Origin: Chloroflexota bacterium
Lineage (GTDB): Bacteria; Chloroflexota; Dormibacteria; Dormibacterales; Dormibacteraceae
Assembly: GCA_005888075.1 (NCBI GenBank)
Contig: VBKD01000079.1
Coordinates: 1 to 13,216 of the forward strand
Reading direction: 5' to 3'
Length of the DNA stretch: 13,216 nucleotides
Shown here one piece after another: positions 1 to 6,444 of this stretch. How positions within the stretch are numbered: position 1 is the first letter of the stretch; the number at the start of each line of letters is the position of its first letter. Under the pieces are notes generated by a model, which was not told the origin of the DNA, ran no database searches, and worked only from the letters and a program-made list of their open reading frames with translations. Both the position numbers and the translations under genes were made by a program.

Positions 1-592
1 CGTGGGCAGCAACCACTTCTGCATCCGTTTCTCGGACACGCGGGTGGCGACCAGTGGTCTCTACGACCAGCTCGACGGAATTCACGTGCTGGACTCCGCT
101 TACGGCGATGTCGACAACAACAACGTCGACCAGCGCTACAACAACTCGACGGACGGCGACGACGCGCTGGTCGCTCACACGATCAACGCCAGCACCCACG
201 ACATCTCCTACCTCAGCAACAAGGCCCGCGGCGGCGCCCGCGGCGACGGCATGCAGCTGGCTGTCGGCAACTACCCGATCTACAACATCACCACCGACAA
301 CAATGAGATCTACGACTCTCCGGAGGGCATCCGGACCGGCTACTACGACAGCCAGACCGGAGCCGTCCACGACATCACTTTGGGCGGAGTATCCGGGACC
401 GGCGACTACATCCACGATCTTCGCGGTGGGATCGCCTTCCCGACCGGCGGCAACGCCGTTTGGTTCTTCACCTCGGGCTCCAACGGTAGCCTGAGCAATA
501 TCAACGTGCAGTACAACACGGCCTGCAATGCGGGCCAGATCCTTGTCGAAAGTGGGAGCAACGTGACGGTCGCCAACAACACAATCTGCTGA
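1..592 (+). CDS. Right-handed parallel beta-helix protein, C-terminal part (5' end outside window)
   Basis: The frame is open from the left edge, so the GTG at position 2 is probably an internal codon. About 196 residues are visible, ending at TGA 590-592. The sequence is rich in Asn, Gly, Asp, Ser and Thr and has short irregular repeats with an NN-x-I/V core: DNNNV near residue 38, SYLSNK near 69, DNNEIYD near 99, VQYNT near 168, and VANNTIC at the end. Such repeats are typical of the right-handed beta-helix (pectate-lyase-like/PbH1) fold, in which Asn ladders and small residues stack in successive coils. Proteins of this kind are usually secreted and bind, cut or epimerise polysaccharides, but no catalytic signature is certain here. 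Three Cys (residues 7, 175 and 196) fit an exported protein. It converges on the glycan operon, so a link to that glycan is possible but unproven. The fold is fairly sure; the activity is unknown. Confidence 0.75.
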   Translation, partial: VGSNHFCIRFSDTRVATSGLYDQLDGIHVLDSAYGDVDNNNVDQRYNNSTDGDDALVAHTINASTHDISYLSNKARGGARGDGMQLAVGNYPIYNITTDNNEIYDSPEGIRTGYYDSQTGAVHDITLGGVSGTGDYIHDLRGGIAFPTGGNAVWFFTSGSNGSLSNINVQYNTACNAGQILVESGSNVTVANNTIC

Positions 593-600
593 GAAGGGAT

Positions 601-640
601 GGTCCGTGCCCGCCCGGTCTTGCTGCCGGGCGGGCGGACC
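601..640. terminator. Hairpin terminator between convergent genes
   Basis: The left arm (601-617) and right arm (626-640) are complementary over 15 base pairs, in blocks of 6 and 9, broken only by a 2-base bulge (TG at 607-608). The loop is the 8-base TCTTGCTG. The hairpin fills most of the 73-base gap between the plus-strand stop at 592 and the minus-strand stop at 666, where a two-way terminator is expected. There is no clean T-run on either side. On the minus strand the hairpin is followed by ATCCCTTCTC, which is only mildly T-rich, so classical intrinsic termination is not certain. Bases 641-665 show nothing else recognisable. Confidence 0.8.
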
Positions 641-665
641 GCTAACCGCTGGGCGTTGCGGACAA

Positions 666-1259
666 TCAGATGGCGGCCACTCGCCTTCCTATGTCCCAGA
701 TCTCTTCCGGGCTGGCGCTCCCGACCTCGACCCGCTGCACGTTGCAAAGCTGCTGCGACCACCAGGAAAAGCGCGTTCGTGCCGCCGCCAGCTCGGCCGC
801 GCCGTGGTCGCGGTCGCGCTGCGCCATCGCATTGGGGTCGCCGTCCAGCCAGAGCACCGCTCCATAGCGACGCGCCAGCGCGAGGTACCAATGGCAAGTC
901 AGCGAGCGCAAGCGCGGCTCGTGCTTGACCAGCGCGTCCAGCGGTGTGCGATCGGTCACCACCAAACGCGAATGCCTGAGGCGGGCGGCGAGAAGCGCCC
1001 ACTCAAGCCTGAGCGTCATTTCCGCGGCATCGACGACGGCGTGCAGGGCACGGATCCTGTGCCGCCTCCGACTTCCGTGGCCGAGCCCGGCGGTGAGGCC
1101 TGGGCCGAGCGGCGCCCCCGGCCATCTACGGCAGACCACGCAACCGTACAGATGGACGACTAAGGCGCCCTGGCGGGCCGCCAGCGTCGCGGCAAAGGTC
1201 GACTTGCCGCTTCCGTCCGGCCCTGAGATCCCGACGAGCCGAGTGTCTGCATATGTCAC
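666..1259 (-). CDS. Thymidylate-kinase-like P-loop kinase, last gene of the glycan operon
   Basis: This 197-residue P-loop protein has a Walker A motif GPDGSGKST at residues 13-21, a TDR motif at 102-104 followed by PLDALVKHEP, and an LDGDP...RDRD stretch at 138-151. Together these resemble the P-loop, DR and lid regions of the dTMP kinase family. It should therefore transfer phosphate from ATP to a small substrate in the cytoplasm. It is too divergent to call a housekeeping Tmk, and the substrate is not visible. The GTG start overlaps the TGA of the gene before it by 4 bases (GTGA) and has an AAGGAGG ribosome binding site 8 bases upstream, so the start is well supported. It follows a nucleotidyltransferase gene, and the two may act on the same nucleotide or sugar substrate. 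It closes the operon just before the hairpin. Confidence 0.78.
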   Translation of the reverse strand: MTYADTRLVGISGPDGSGKSTFAATLAARQGALVVHLYGCVVCRRWPGAPLGPGLTAGLGHGSRRRHRIRALHAVVDAAEMTLRLEWALLAARLRHSRLVVTDRTPLDALVKHEPRLRSLTCHWYLALARRYGAVLWLDGDPNAMAQRDRDHGAAELAAARTRFSWWSQQLCNVQRVEVGSASPEEIWDIGRRVAAI

Positions 1260-2239
1260 CTGTCTAGCCTCCTTCTCCGCTCCTTGGCGACGACCAGGGC
1301 CGGCCGCAGGATGGCCTCGCGTAGCGCCGCCGCAGGCTCGCCGGCGACCCCCAGGTAAACGGAGTGCCGCCAGCCCTCACGCAGGCAGCGGAGACCGGGC
1401 AGCGGCACCGGCAATCGGATTGGGCATCCCTCGTCAAGCGCCCTAGATGCGGAACGGACATCTCGGAGCGCCGCCGCGAAGGCGCGGCCCCACCCCCAGC
1501 CCTCCGCCATCCGCGAAGCCTCGTCGACGGTCGGCGGGTCGGCCAAGCGGCGCACCTCGAGCAACTCTGAGAGGTCGAAGCACAGGTTCTGGAAGATGCC
1601 GTGCGCGACGATCAGGCAGAGCGCGGCTGGGCGGCTCGGGAGCAGCGCGCCGTTGCCGAGCGGCTCTGAGCAGGCGCGCAGCTGGTCGGCCCTGATCGCC
1701 CGGATACCGAACCATTCGGCATCGCGGTGCAAATGCGCGGCCGGCCCTCGGGCTGGCCTGACCATCTTCTTGTGTGGCTCCAGCGGGCCCTGGTCTTCGA
1801 CCGCGCCCCAGTTGCGCAGGGTCGCCAACGACGGGCCCCAGCCGTCGCGGCCGACCACAAGATCGATGTCGCCGTACTCGGCGGCGGCGATCGGCGAGTC
1901 ATCGCCTTGGGGCCGCGCCTCGAGGCCGGACTTGATAACGACGGCAGGCGCCCCCGCCGATGCCAGGCGATGCGCGACTTCCGCAAGGTTGTTGGCCAGT
2001 AACTCCTCCCGCTGGCGCGCCGTATTCAGGACGGGGGCCGGGAAGCGTTCGCTGTAGGCGCAAAGCACCCAACCCTCGACCATCTGGCGCGAGGCAATGA
2101 CCCTGGCCTCGTTGAGCGTCACTTGGTTGACGGCGGCCAGAGCTCGGCGCCGCCAGGCGGCCGCGAGCACCACCTCCCACGGGGAGGGGACTGTGTCGAC
2201 CCAGTCAGCGCTCTGTCTCTCCATGGCCGCTTCCATCAT
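1256..2239 (-). CDS. Nucleotidyltransferase family protein (NTP_transf_5-like)
   Basis: This is a 327-residue protein if it starts at the ATG that overlaps the previous stop (ATGA, 2239-2236). A second ATG at 2224 has a better-placed GGAAG and is a real alternative. The frame is open to 2347, but that stretch lies inside the upstream gene. The core shows VVIKS near residue 100 and GDIDLVV near 123-129, the paired-Asp metal site of the nucleotidyltransferase fold. HLH follows near 169, then an LLPSRPAALCLIVAH segment near 196-210, matching the plan of the uncharacterised nucleotidyltransferase family (PF14907 type). Such proteins are expected to transfer a nucleotidyl group, but substrates for this family are not generally established. 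Family members often occur in exopolysaccharide or peptide-modification clusters. Here it sits between a deacetylase and a P-loop kinase, suggesting a role in activating or modifying a glycan precursor. Confidence 0.75.
   Translation of the reverse strand: MMEAAMERQSADWVDTVPSPWEVVLAAAWRRRALAAVNQVTLNEARVIASRQMVEGWVLCAYSERFPAPVLNTARQREELLANNLAEVAHRLASAGAPAVVIKSGLEARPQGDDSPIAAAEYGDIDLVVGRDGWGPSLATLRNWGAVEDQGPLEPHKKMVRPARGPAAHLHRDAEWFGIRAIRADQLRACSEPLGNGALLPSRPAALCLIVAHGIFQNLCFDLSELLEVRRLADPPTVDEASRMAEGWGWGRAFAAALRDVRSASRALDEGCPIRLPVPLPGLRCLREGWRHSVYLGVAGEPAAALREAILRPALVVAKERRRRLDR
1268..1274 (-). promoter_or_regulatory. Shine-Dalgarno for the terminal kinase gene
   Basis: On the minus strand AAGGAGG lies 8 bases before the GTG at 1259. 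It is the strongest ribosome binding site seen in the operon and decides the GTG start. It sits inside the end of the preceding nucleotidyltransferase gene, so the last gene can probably recruit ribosomes on its own as well as by coupling. Confidence 0.75.
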
Positions 2240-3045
2240 CCAATCTCGCCACGCGGCTCTCGGCGGAGCGCCGCCTGACCGATCCGGCGCAGCCGCCGAT
2301 AGCCCCGCGGGATCATCCTTGCCGCGTCCTCCATCCTGAAGAGCCACGGCCGGGGTGACATTCGGATGTCGAACAGCAGCGCCCTGTCGAGGTTATTGAT
2401 CGCGCGCCTCGGCATCCGAAGCGGATCACCAGTTGCGTAGGGGGTGGCGACGAACGCGATCTCAAAGCCGGCAGCGACGGCGTCGGCGCGGACCGCCTTG
2501 TCCGCATGGCCGAAGGGATAGGCCAGCGCGCGTGGCGCGCTGCCGACGATCTCAGCGATCGCCTCCCTCGACATCACCAACTCGCCGAGCCGAGTTGGCC
2601 GGTCGAGCTGGCGGAGGTCGACGTGCCGGAAGCCATGGCTGGCCACCTCCCACGGACCATCGGCGAGCGCGCGTAGGCCGTCGCGGTCAACGATCCTAAG
2701 CCGCGATAGCGCACGGTTCCGGGCGTCCCAGGTGTTGAATCCACCCAGGTGCGCGACTGGGGCGAAGACGACCGCCGTGTAGCCGAAGTGGCGGAGCACC
2801 GGGCTGACGTATTCTTCGAGTCCCTCGTAGGCGTCATCGAAGGTGAGCAGAACGCCGCGGCCGAACCCCTCACGCCAGCGGCCGCCGGCGTAATCATCGA
2901 CTCGGAGCGAGCGGTAGCCGGCTGCCGCCAGACGCCCGATTTGGGCTGCAAACGCGTGAGGCTCGACGACCAGCGCCTGCTCCAGGAAGCCGCCACCCGA
3001 GAGCGGCCGGATCCCGTGATACATGAGCACGAGCCTGCGTTCCAT
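2236..3045 (-). CDS. Polysaccharide deacetylase (NodB-type, CE4), no signal peptide
   Basis: This 269-residue protein starts at the ATG that shares one base with the upstream TGA (TGATG). The open frame continues to 3144, but those codons overlap the aminotransferase. The NodB plan is clear: LMYHGI at 7-12, TFDD at 68-71 (catalytic and metal Asp), SHGFRH at 136-141 (metal-binding His 137 and 141) and AYPFG at 175-179. CE4 enzymes remove N- or O-acetyl groups from amino-sugar polymers using a metal ion. No signal peptide or membrane anchor is visible at this start, so it may act in the cytoplasm on a lipid-linked or soluble intermediate. The ribosome binding site is weak, which fits coupling to the preceding gene. 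A start at 3078 would add 11 residues but no signal peptide. The neighbouring aminotransferase and acyltransferase make an amino-sugar substrate plausible. Confidence 0.88.
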   Translation of the reverse strand: MERRLVLMYHGIRPLSGGGFLEQALVVEPHAFAAQIGRLAAAGYRSLRVDDYAGGRWREGFGRGVLLTFDDAYEGLEEYVSPVLRHFGYTAVVFAPVAHLGGFNTWDARNRALSRLRIVDRDGLRALADGPWEVASHGFRHVDLRQLDRPTRLGELVMSREAIAEIVGSAPRALAYPFGHADKAVRADAVAAGFEIAFVATPYATGDPLRMPRRAINNLDRALLFDIRMSPRPWLFRMEDAARMIPRGYRRLRRIGQAALRREPRGEIG

Positions 3046-4223
3046 CAGGCCGCGCTCTGGGGGCTTGCCGGTCGCCATCCCGAGAGCACCACCCGCGCGG
3101 CCTCCGCGTGGAGTGGGTTGACTGGGAGCGCGTGCTGCGCCCACCAGCGCGCGGGGCCGCGATCGGTGGATGGCTCCAGGAGCAGCGGGGAAGCGTAGTC
3201 GTCGAGTGGGGGGTCGAAAACGTACTCCGTGCGAACCGCCCGGCGGGCAAGCTCTGCCCGGGCCCGATCGCGTTCCTCGATCAGGAAAGGCACCGCCAGC
3301 AGCCCGCAGCAGGCAGCCGCCCTTGCCCCCGGCGCGACCCCCGGCAGCTCGAGGAGGACGCGTATCCCGGCCTGCCGCCGCCCGCGGTCAGCCTCGAGGC
3401 GGGAGAGCCGCTTGGCGATGCCGGCCAGGAACAGCCGGGGGACCGCCATCCGATACCCGGGGAGGTCCCAGCGAGCCCATCGGTCGAGAGCAGCAAGACC
3501 GCCGTGCCTGGCCAGCGCATCTCCGAGCCGGGCCTCGTCGAGCGGAGCCCGGTCCGCGCGCCGCAGCCAACCCATTGCCTGCGCGGTCGCCCGCGCCGGG
3601 CGGACTACGCCCAGATCCCGGATTCCGGCCTCGACGGCAGGCCGAACGAAGTCCTTTATTACTCGCGCCGAGCTCCGGGCGATGGTGACCTGCTTCAGCA
3701 AGCTCACGAGCTCGGACCGGCGCGAACCATCAGAAAAGGCGAGCGCGCCTCCGGCGGGCGCTCCCACGTGCTTGGAGAAGCTGAACGCGGCGGCGGTCCC
3801 GAAGCTGCCCACAGGCACTGCGCTGACCTCGCTCTCGAGGGCCTGTGCGGCGTCTTCGATCAGCGGGATGTCCAGCTCCCGACAGCGCTCCGCCAGCTCC
3901 CGGACCTGATCGGGTTGCCCGTAGAGGTTGGTCGTCAGGACGGCGTCCGCGCGCCCCCAGAGCTCGGCCGAAATCGCCTCCGCGCACAGGTTGCCGCTCT
4001 CGTTGGAGACCGGCCCTATCAGCGGCCGAAGCCCTGCCGCCAGCACCGTAAAGAGGACCACGTCGCACGTGATCGGCGACATCAGAAGGCTGCCCCCAGG
4101 CCGCACGTAGGTTTTGAACGCCAGATAGAGAGCCACCCGTCCGGAGGGCGTAAAGAGGCACTGGCGCCCTGTCCGCTGCTGGAGCAACGTCTCGATCTCG
4201 ACCTCGAGCCCAGGCACGCTCAC
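3045..4223 (-). CDS. DegT/DnrJ/EryC1/StrS-family PLP aminotransferase
   Basis: This 392-residue protein starts at a GTG overlapping the upstream stop by 4 bases (GTGA), with GGAAGG 5 bases before it. The open frame runs on to 4421, but that part overlaps the acyltransferase and has low-complexity Arg/Ala/Gly composition. Family marks in order are TPSGRVALYLAF at 25-36 (cofactor phosphate region), NLYGQP at 99-104, IEDAAQAL at 122-129 (the Asp pairs with the PLP pyridine nitrogen) and FSFSKHVGAPAGGAL at 147-161, where Lys151 should form the Schiff base. These enzymes usually transaminate nucleotide-activated keto-sugars, most often with glutamate as donor, giving amino sugars for surface glycans or antibiotics. 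The length is normal for the family. Linkage to acyltransferase and deacetylase genes supports an amino-sugar role. The exact sugar cannot be read from the sequence, and a non-sugar substrate is possible. Confidence 0.87.
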   Translation of the reverse strand: MSVPGLEVEIETLLQQRTGRQCLFTPSGRVALYLAFKTYVRPGGSLLMSPITCDVVLFTVLAAGLRPLIGPVSNESGNLCAEAISAELWGRADAVLTTNLYGQPDQVRELAERCRELDIPLIEDAAQALESEVSAVPVGSFGTAAAFSFSKHVGAPAGGALAFSDGSRRSELVSLLKQVTIARSSARVIKDFVRPAVEAGIRDLGVVRPARATAQAMGWLRRADRAPLDEARLGDALARHGGLAALDRWARWDLPGYRMAVPRLFLAGIAKRLSRLEADRGRRQAGIRVLLELPGVAPGARAAACCGLLAVPFLIEERDRARAELARRAVRTEYVFDPPLDDYASPLLLEPSTDRGPARWWAQHALPVNPLHAEAARVVLSGWRPASPQSAA

Positions 4224-5350
4224 CGGCGCCTTCCAAGCGACATTGCCTGTCTCAGCACCCAGCGCGCGGGGCGCCGCAGCCGCTCGTGGCTGATCACGTA
4301 GCCCCAGACCTTGTCCCGCGGCGCCCGCTCGAGTCGCCTCAGCAGCGCGCCGGCCCCCGGCCGCGCCACCCACGCTTCGGCAAGTGCGACGTCGTGGGTC
4401 TTGAGCTTGTCCTTGTACCACTCCTGACCCCTGCCTAGGTCGATCGTGTCAACCCCGAGCGGCGCCACCGCCTCGGCCAGCCGGAGGTGCAGGATGAGGC
4501 CAGGGGACTGACGGCCGAAAACCGGGTCATAGGCCGGGAACCATGTGGCGAGCATCCCCTGGCCGGCTAAAGCGTAGATGTATGCGACGGGCAGGCCGCC
4601 CGCCCGAAGCACTGACAGCATCCCCACGCAACCGCCTCCCTCGGCGCCGAAGAGTTCCTCGACCAACGCTCGCACCCAGCCCTCCGAGAAGCGATCCGGC
4701 CATCCGCTGCGGCGGAACTGGGCCGACTTCAACTTCATCAGCGCAGCCAGGTCCTGGGCATTGCTGGAGCGCAGCTCGAAGCTGACCTCTCCAACCTCCG
4801 CCTCCAGGTCTCGGCGCTTGTCGAAGGTCTTGCGCAGCGATTTCCGGGAGTGACTCATCCTTTCTGCCAGGTAGGCGTCATAACCCTGGCTCAGGTCCAT
4901 CACGTAAGACTCCGTCCCGGCCACGTGGTGGCCGGCGAAGGTAGCCTGGGAGGCGAGCAAGTGGTCGAACTCGAGGACCGAGAGGCCGCAGCCGCGGAGC
5001 AGAGACATGGCGTCGAAGCGGATGCCGGCGAGCGCGACCAGTCCCTGGCAGTCGCAGAGCGAAGCGCCGATAGGACGCCCGGCGCCGAATCGTCCCGCCT
5101 GATAGGCGAGAAAGCCGACCACTCGGCCGGAGTCCTCGAGCACGGCAACCCGAGCGTCCCTCCGGACGCGGTCGACAGCGAGGGCGAACTCGGGCGCCAG
5201 AAAGGGGCTGCGCAACCGGCTGTCGGCCGCCTGCATCCCGCGCCAGGCGCTTAGCTCGCTCGGCCCCAGCTCGCGCGGCAGCACGACCGAAACCTTGGGG
5301 TTCAACAGCTCCGCCGAGTGGAAACCAATCGCGGCAAGCGTGATACTCAT
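4220..5350 (-). CDS. GNAT-family acyltransferase (CelD/FemAB-like, Acetyltransf_6)
   Basis: This 376-residue protein starts at the ATG overlapping the previous stop (ATGA), with AGAAGG 10 bases upstream. The layout is that of double-GNAT proteins related to CelD and FemAB: a first half to about residue 150, then MSHSRKSLRKTFDKRR at 165-180 (typically SxxxRxxLR(R/K) in this family), a central GNAT core, and LGRGQEWYKDKL at 305-316, the usual closing signature. Members transfer acyl or aminoacyl groups to sugars, lipids or peptidoglycan precursors and are common in exopolysaccharide clusters. No signal peptide or membrane segment is seen, so it should act in the cytoplasm. Next to an aminotransferase gene, N-acylation of the new amino sugar is a reasonable inference, but the acyl donor and acceptor are unknown. 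Confidence 0.82.
   Translation of the reverse strand: MSITLAAIGFHSAELLNPKVSVVLPRELGPSELSAWRGMQAADSRLRSPFLAPEFALAVDRVRRDARVAVLEDSGRVVGFLAYQAGRFGAGRPIGASLCDCQGLVALAGIRFDAMSLLRGCGLSVLEFDHLLASQATFAGHHVAGTESYVMDLSQGYDAYLAERMSHSRKSLRKTFDKRRDLEAEVGEVSFELRSSNAQDLAALMKLKSAQFRRSGWPDRFSEGWVRALVEELFGAEGGGCVGMLSVLRAGGLPVAYIYALAGQGMLATWFPAYDPVFGRQSPGLILHLRLAEAVAPLGVDTIDLGRGQEWYKDKLKTHDVALAEAWVARPGAGALLRRLERAPRDKVWGYVISHERLRRPARWVLRQAMSLGRRR
4229..4234 (-). promoter_or_regulatory. Shine-Dalgarno supporting the GTG start of the aminotransferase
   Basis: On the minus strand GGAAGG lies 5 bases before the GTG at 4223. Together with the 4-base GTGA overlap it argues for this start over the longer open frame reaching 4421. 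Confidence 0.65.
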
Positions 5351-6444
5351 GCCCGTTGGGCCTTCTGCTCGGCCGGGCTCCGGCTTTGCCCGACGAACGC
5401 CTCGGCAGGGGCGGCGAAGATGGACCGAATCAACCGGTCGGGGTCGTGCCGGACCAGCCACCCGGGGGACGTCAGTTCGGCCATCACGACCTCGGGGCCA
5501 AGCGCCCGCACCCGCGCGTGGTCGGCCTTGACCGGGACGGAGTCTTCCCTCGCGTAGCGTTCCAGAACTTCGGCCGGGATCTCTCCCGAGTTGACCACCA
5601 CCCGGTCAAGCGGGCCGCCCAAGAAGTGCTGGATCTCGCGCACGAAGTCTGAGGCCTTAAAGCCGTCGGTCTCGCCGTGCTTGGTCATCAGGTTGCAGAC
5701 GTAGACCTTCTCCGCTTCGGCGGCATTAACCGCCTCCGCGATCCCCTCCACCAGCAGGTTGGGGATGATGCTGGTGTAGAGGTCCCCCGGGCCGAGCACG
5801 ATGGTGTCCGCCCGCCGGATCGCGCGCCGCGCCGCCAAGCAGGCGGTCACCGGTTCCCGCAGAAAGACGCGGCTTAGGGCCGGGATCGGCCCCGGCTGGT
5901 TACGGCCCCGGGTGTCGATCTCCGTCTCGCCACAGACAACGGCGCCGTCGGCCAGTTCCGCACAGAGGGTGGTCCGCTCCAGCGTGACCGGAAACACGCT
6001 GCCGGCGGTGTCGAGGAGGTCCTGGGCGTCCTCGATCGCATGCAGGAGTTCGCCGGCGTTGATTTCCTGGAGGGCGGCCAGGATGAGATTGCCGAGGCTG
6101 TGCCCACCCACCTCCGGCGTCACGCGCAAGTCATCGCCGCCGGGACTGAGCGGGAAGCGGAAGCCGAAGATTTCCCGCCACAGCACACCCTTTCGGGAGA
6201 GCGCCACCAGCGCTTGCCGGAGGTCGCCCAGCGGCAGCTGGCCGAACTCGTCCATCAGCCGTCGCGAGCTGCCGCCGCTGTCCGCCATGCTGACGATCGC
6301 GGTCGGCGAGCAGGGGTAGGCCTTGAGCCGTGACAGCAGCGCGAAGGGACCGGTCCCGCCTCCAATTGTGACCACCCTGCGCCCAGCCAGCCGCGGCCGC
6401 CATTCGTCGCCGTCGCGCTCGACGCGCTCGACAAAGTCGCTCAT
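5347..6444 (-). CDS. YvcK (GlmR)/CofD-like family protein
   Basis: This 365-residue protein starts at the ATG overlapping the previous stop (ATGA). Family marks are VVTIGGGTGPFALLSRLK at 24-41, DSGGSSRRL at 55-63, GDLRQALVALS at 73-83, an HSLGNLILAAL segment near 115, LGPGDLYTSIIPNLL near 218-232 and VCNLMTKHGETDG near 249-261. These match YvcK/GlmR, which binds UDP-sugars such as UDP-GlcNAc and in Bacillus controls flux into cell-wall precursors through GlmS. The related enzyme CofD makes an F420 precursor, but the whole sequence follows YvcK better and no other F420 gene is nearby. yvcK normally sits with rapZ and whiA; here it lies inside a glycan operon, overlapping genes on both sides. 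It may be a second, specialised copy that senses or supplies a UDP-sugar for this pathway. That role is inference. Confidence 0.85.
   Translation of the reverse strand: MSDFVERVERDGDEWRPRLAGRRVVTIGGGTGPFALLSRLKAYPCSPTAIVSMADSGGSSRRLMDEFGQLPLGDLRQALVALSRKGVLWREIFGFRFPLSPGGDDLRVTPEVGGHSLGNLILAALQEINAGELLHAIEDAQDLLDTAGSVFPVTLERTTLCAELADGAVVCGETEIDTRGRNQPGPIPALSRVFLREPVTACLAARRAIRRADTIVLGPGDLYTSIIPNLLVEGIAEAVNAAEAEKVYVCNLMTKHGETDGFKASDFVREIQHFLGGPLDRVVVNSGEIPAEVLERYAREDSVPVKADHARVRALGPEVVMAELTSPGWLVRHDPDRLIRSIFAAPAEAFVGQSRSPAEQKAQRA

Noticed and set aside
666..1259. Housekeeping dTMP kinase (tmk)
   Set aside because: Only the P-loop, DR and lid-like motifs match. The rest is divergent and the gene is the tail of a glycan operon.
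3108..4301. 397-codon open frame on the plus strand
   Set aside because: It lies wholly opposite the aminotransferase and its flanks, has low-complexity Arg/Pro/Gly composition and no recognisable domain. Long antisense frames are common in high-GC genes.
5347..6444. CofD (2-phospho-L-lactate transferase) of F420 synthesis
   Set aside because: The motifs along the full length follow YvcK/GlmR more closely and no other F420 gene is in the window. A tree would settle it.
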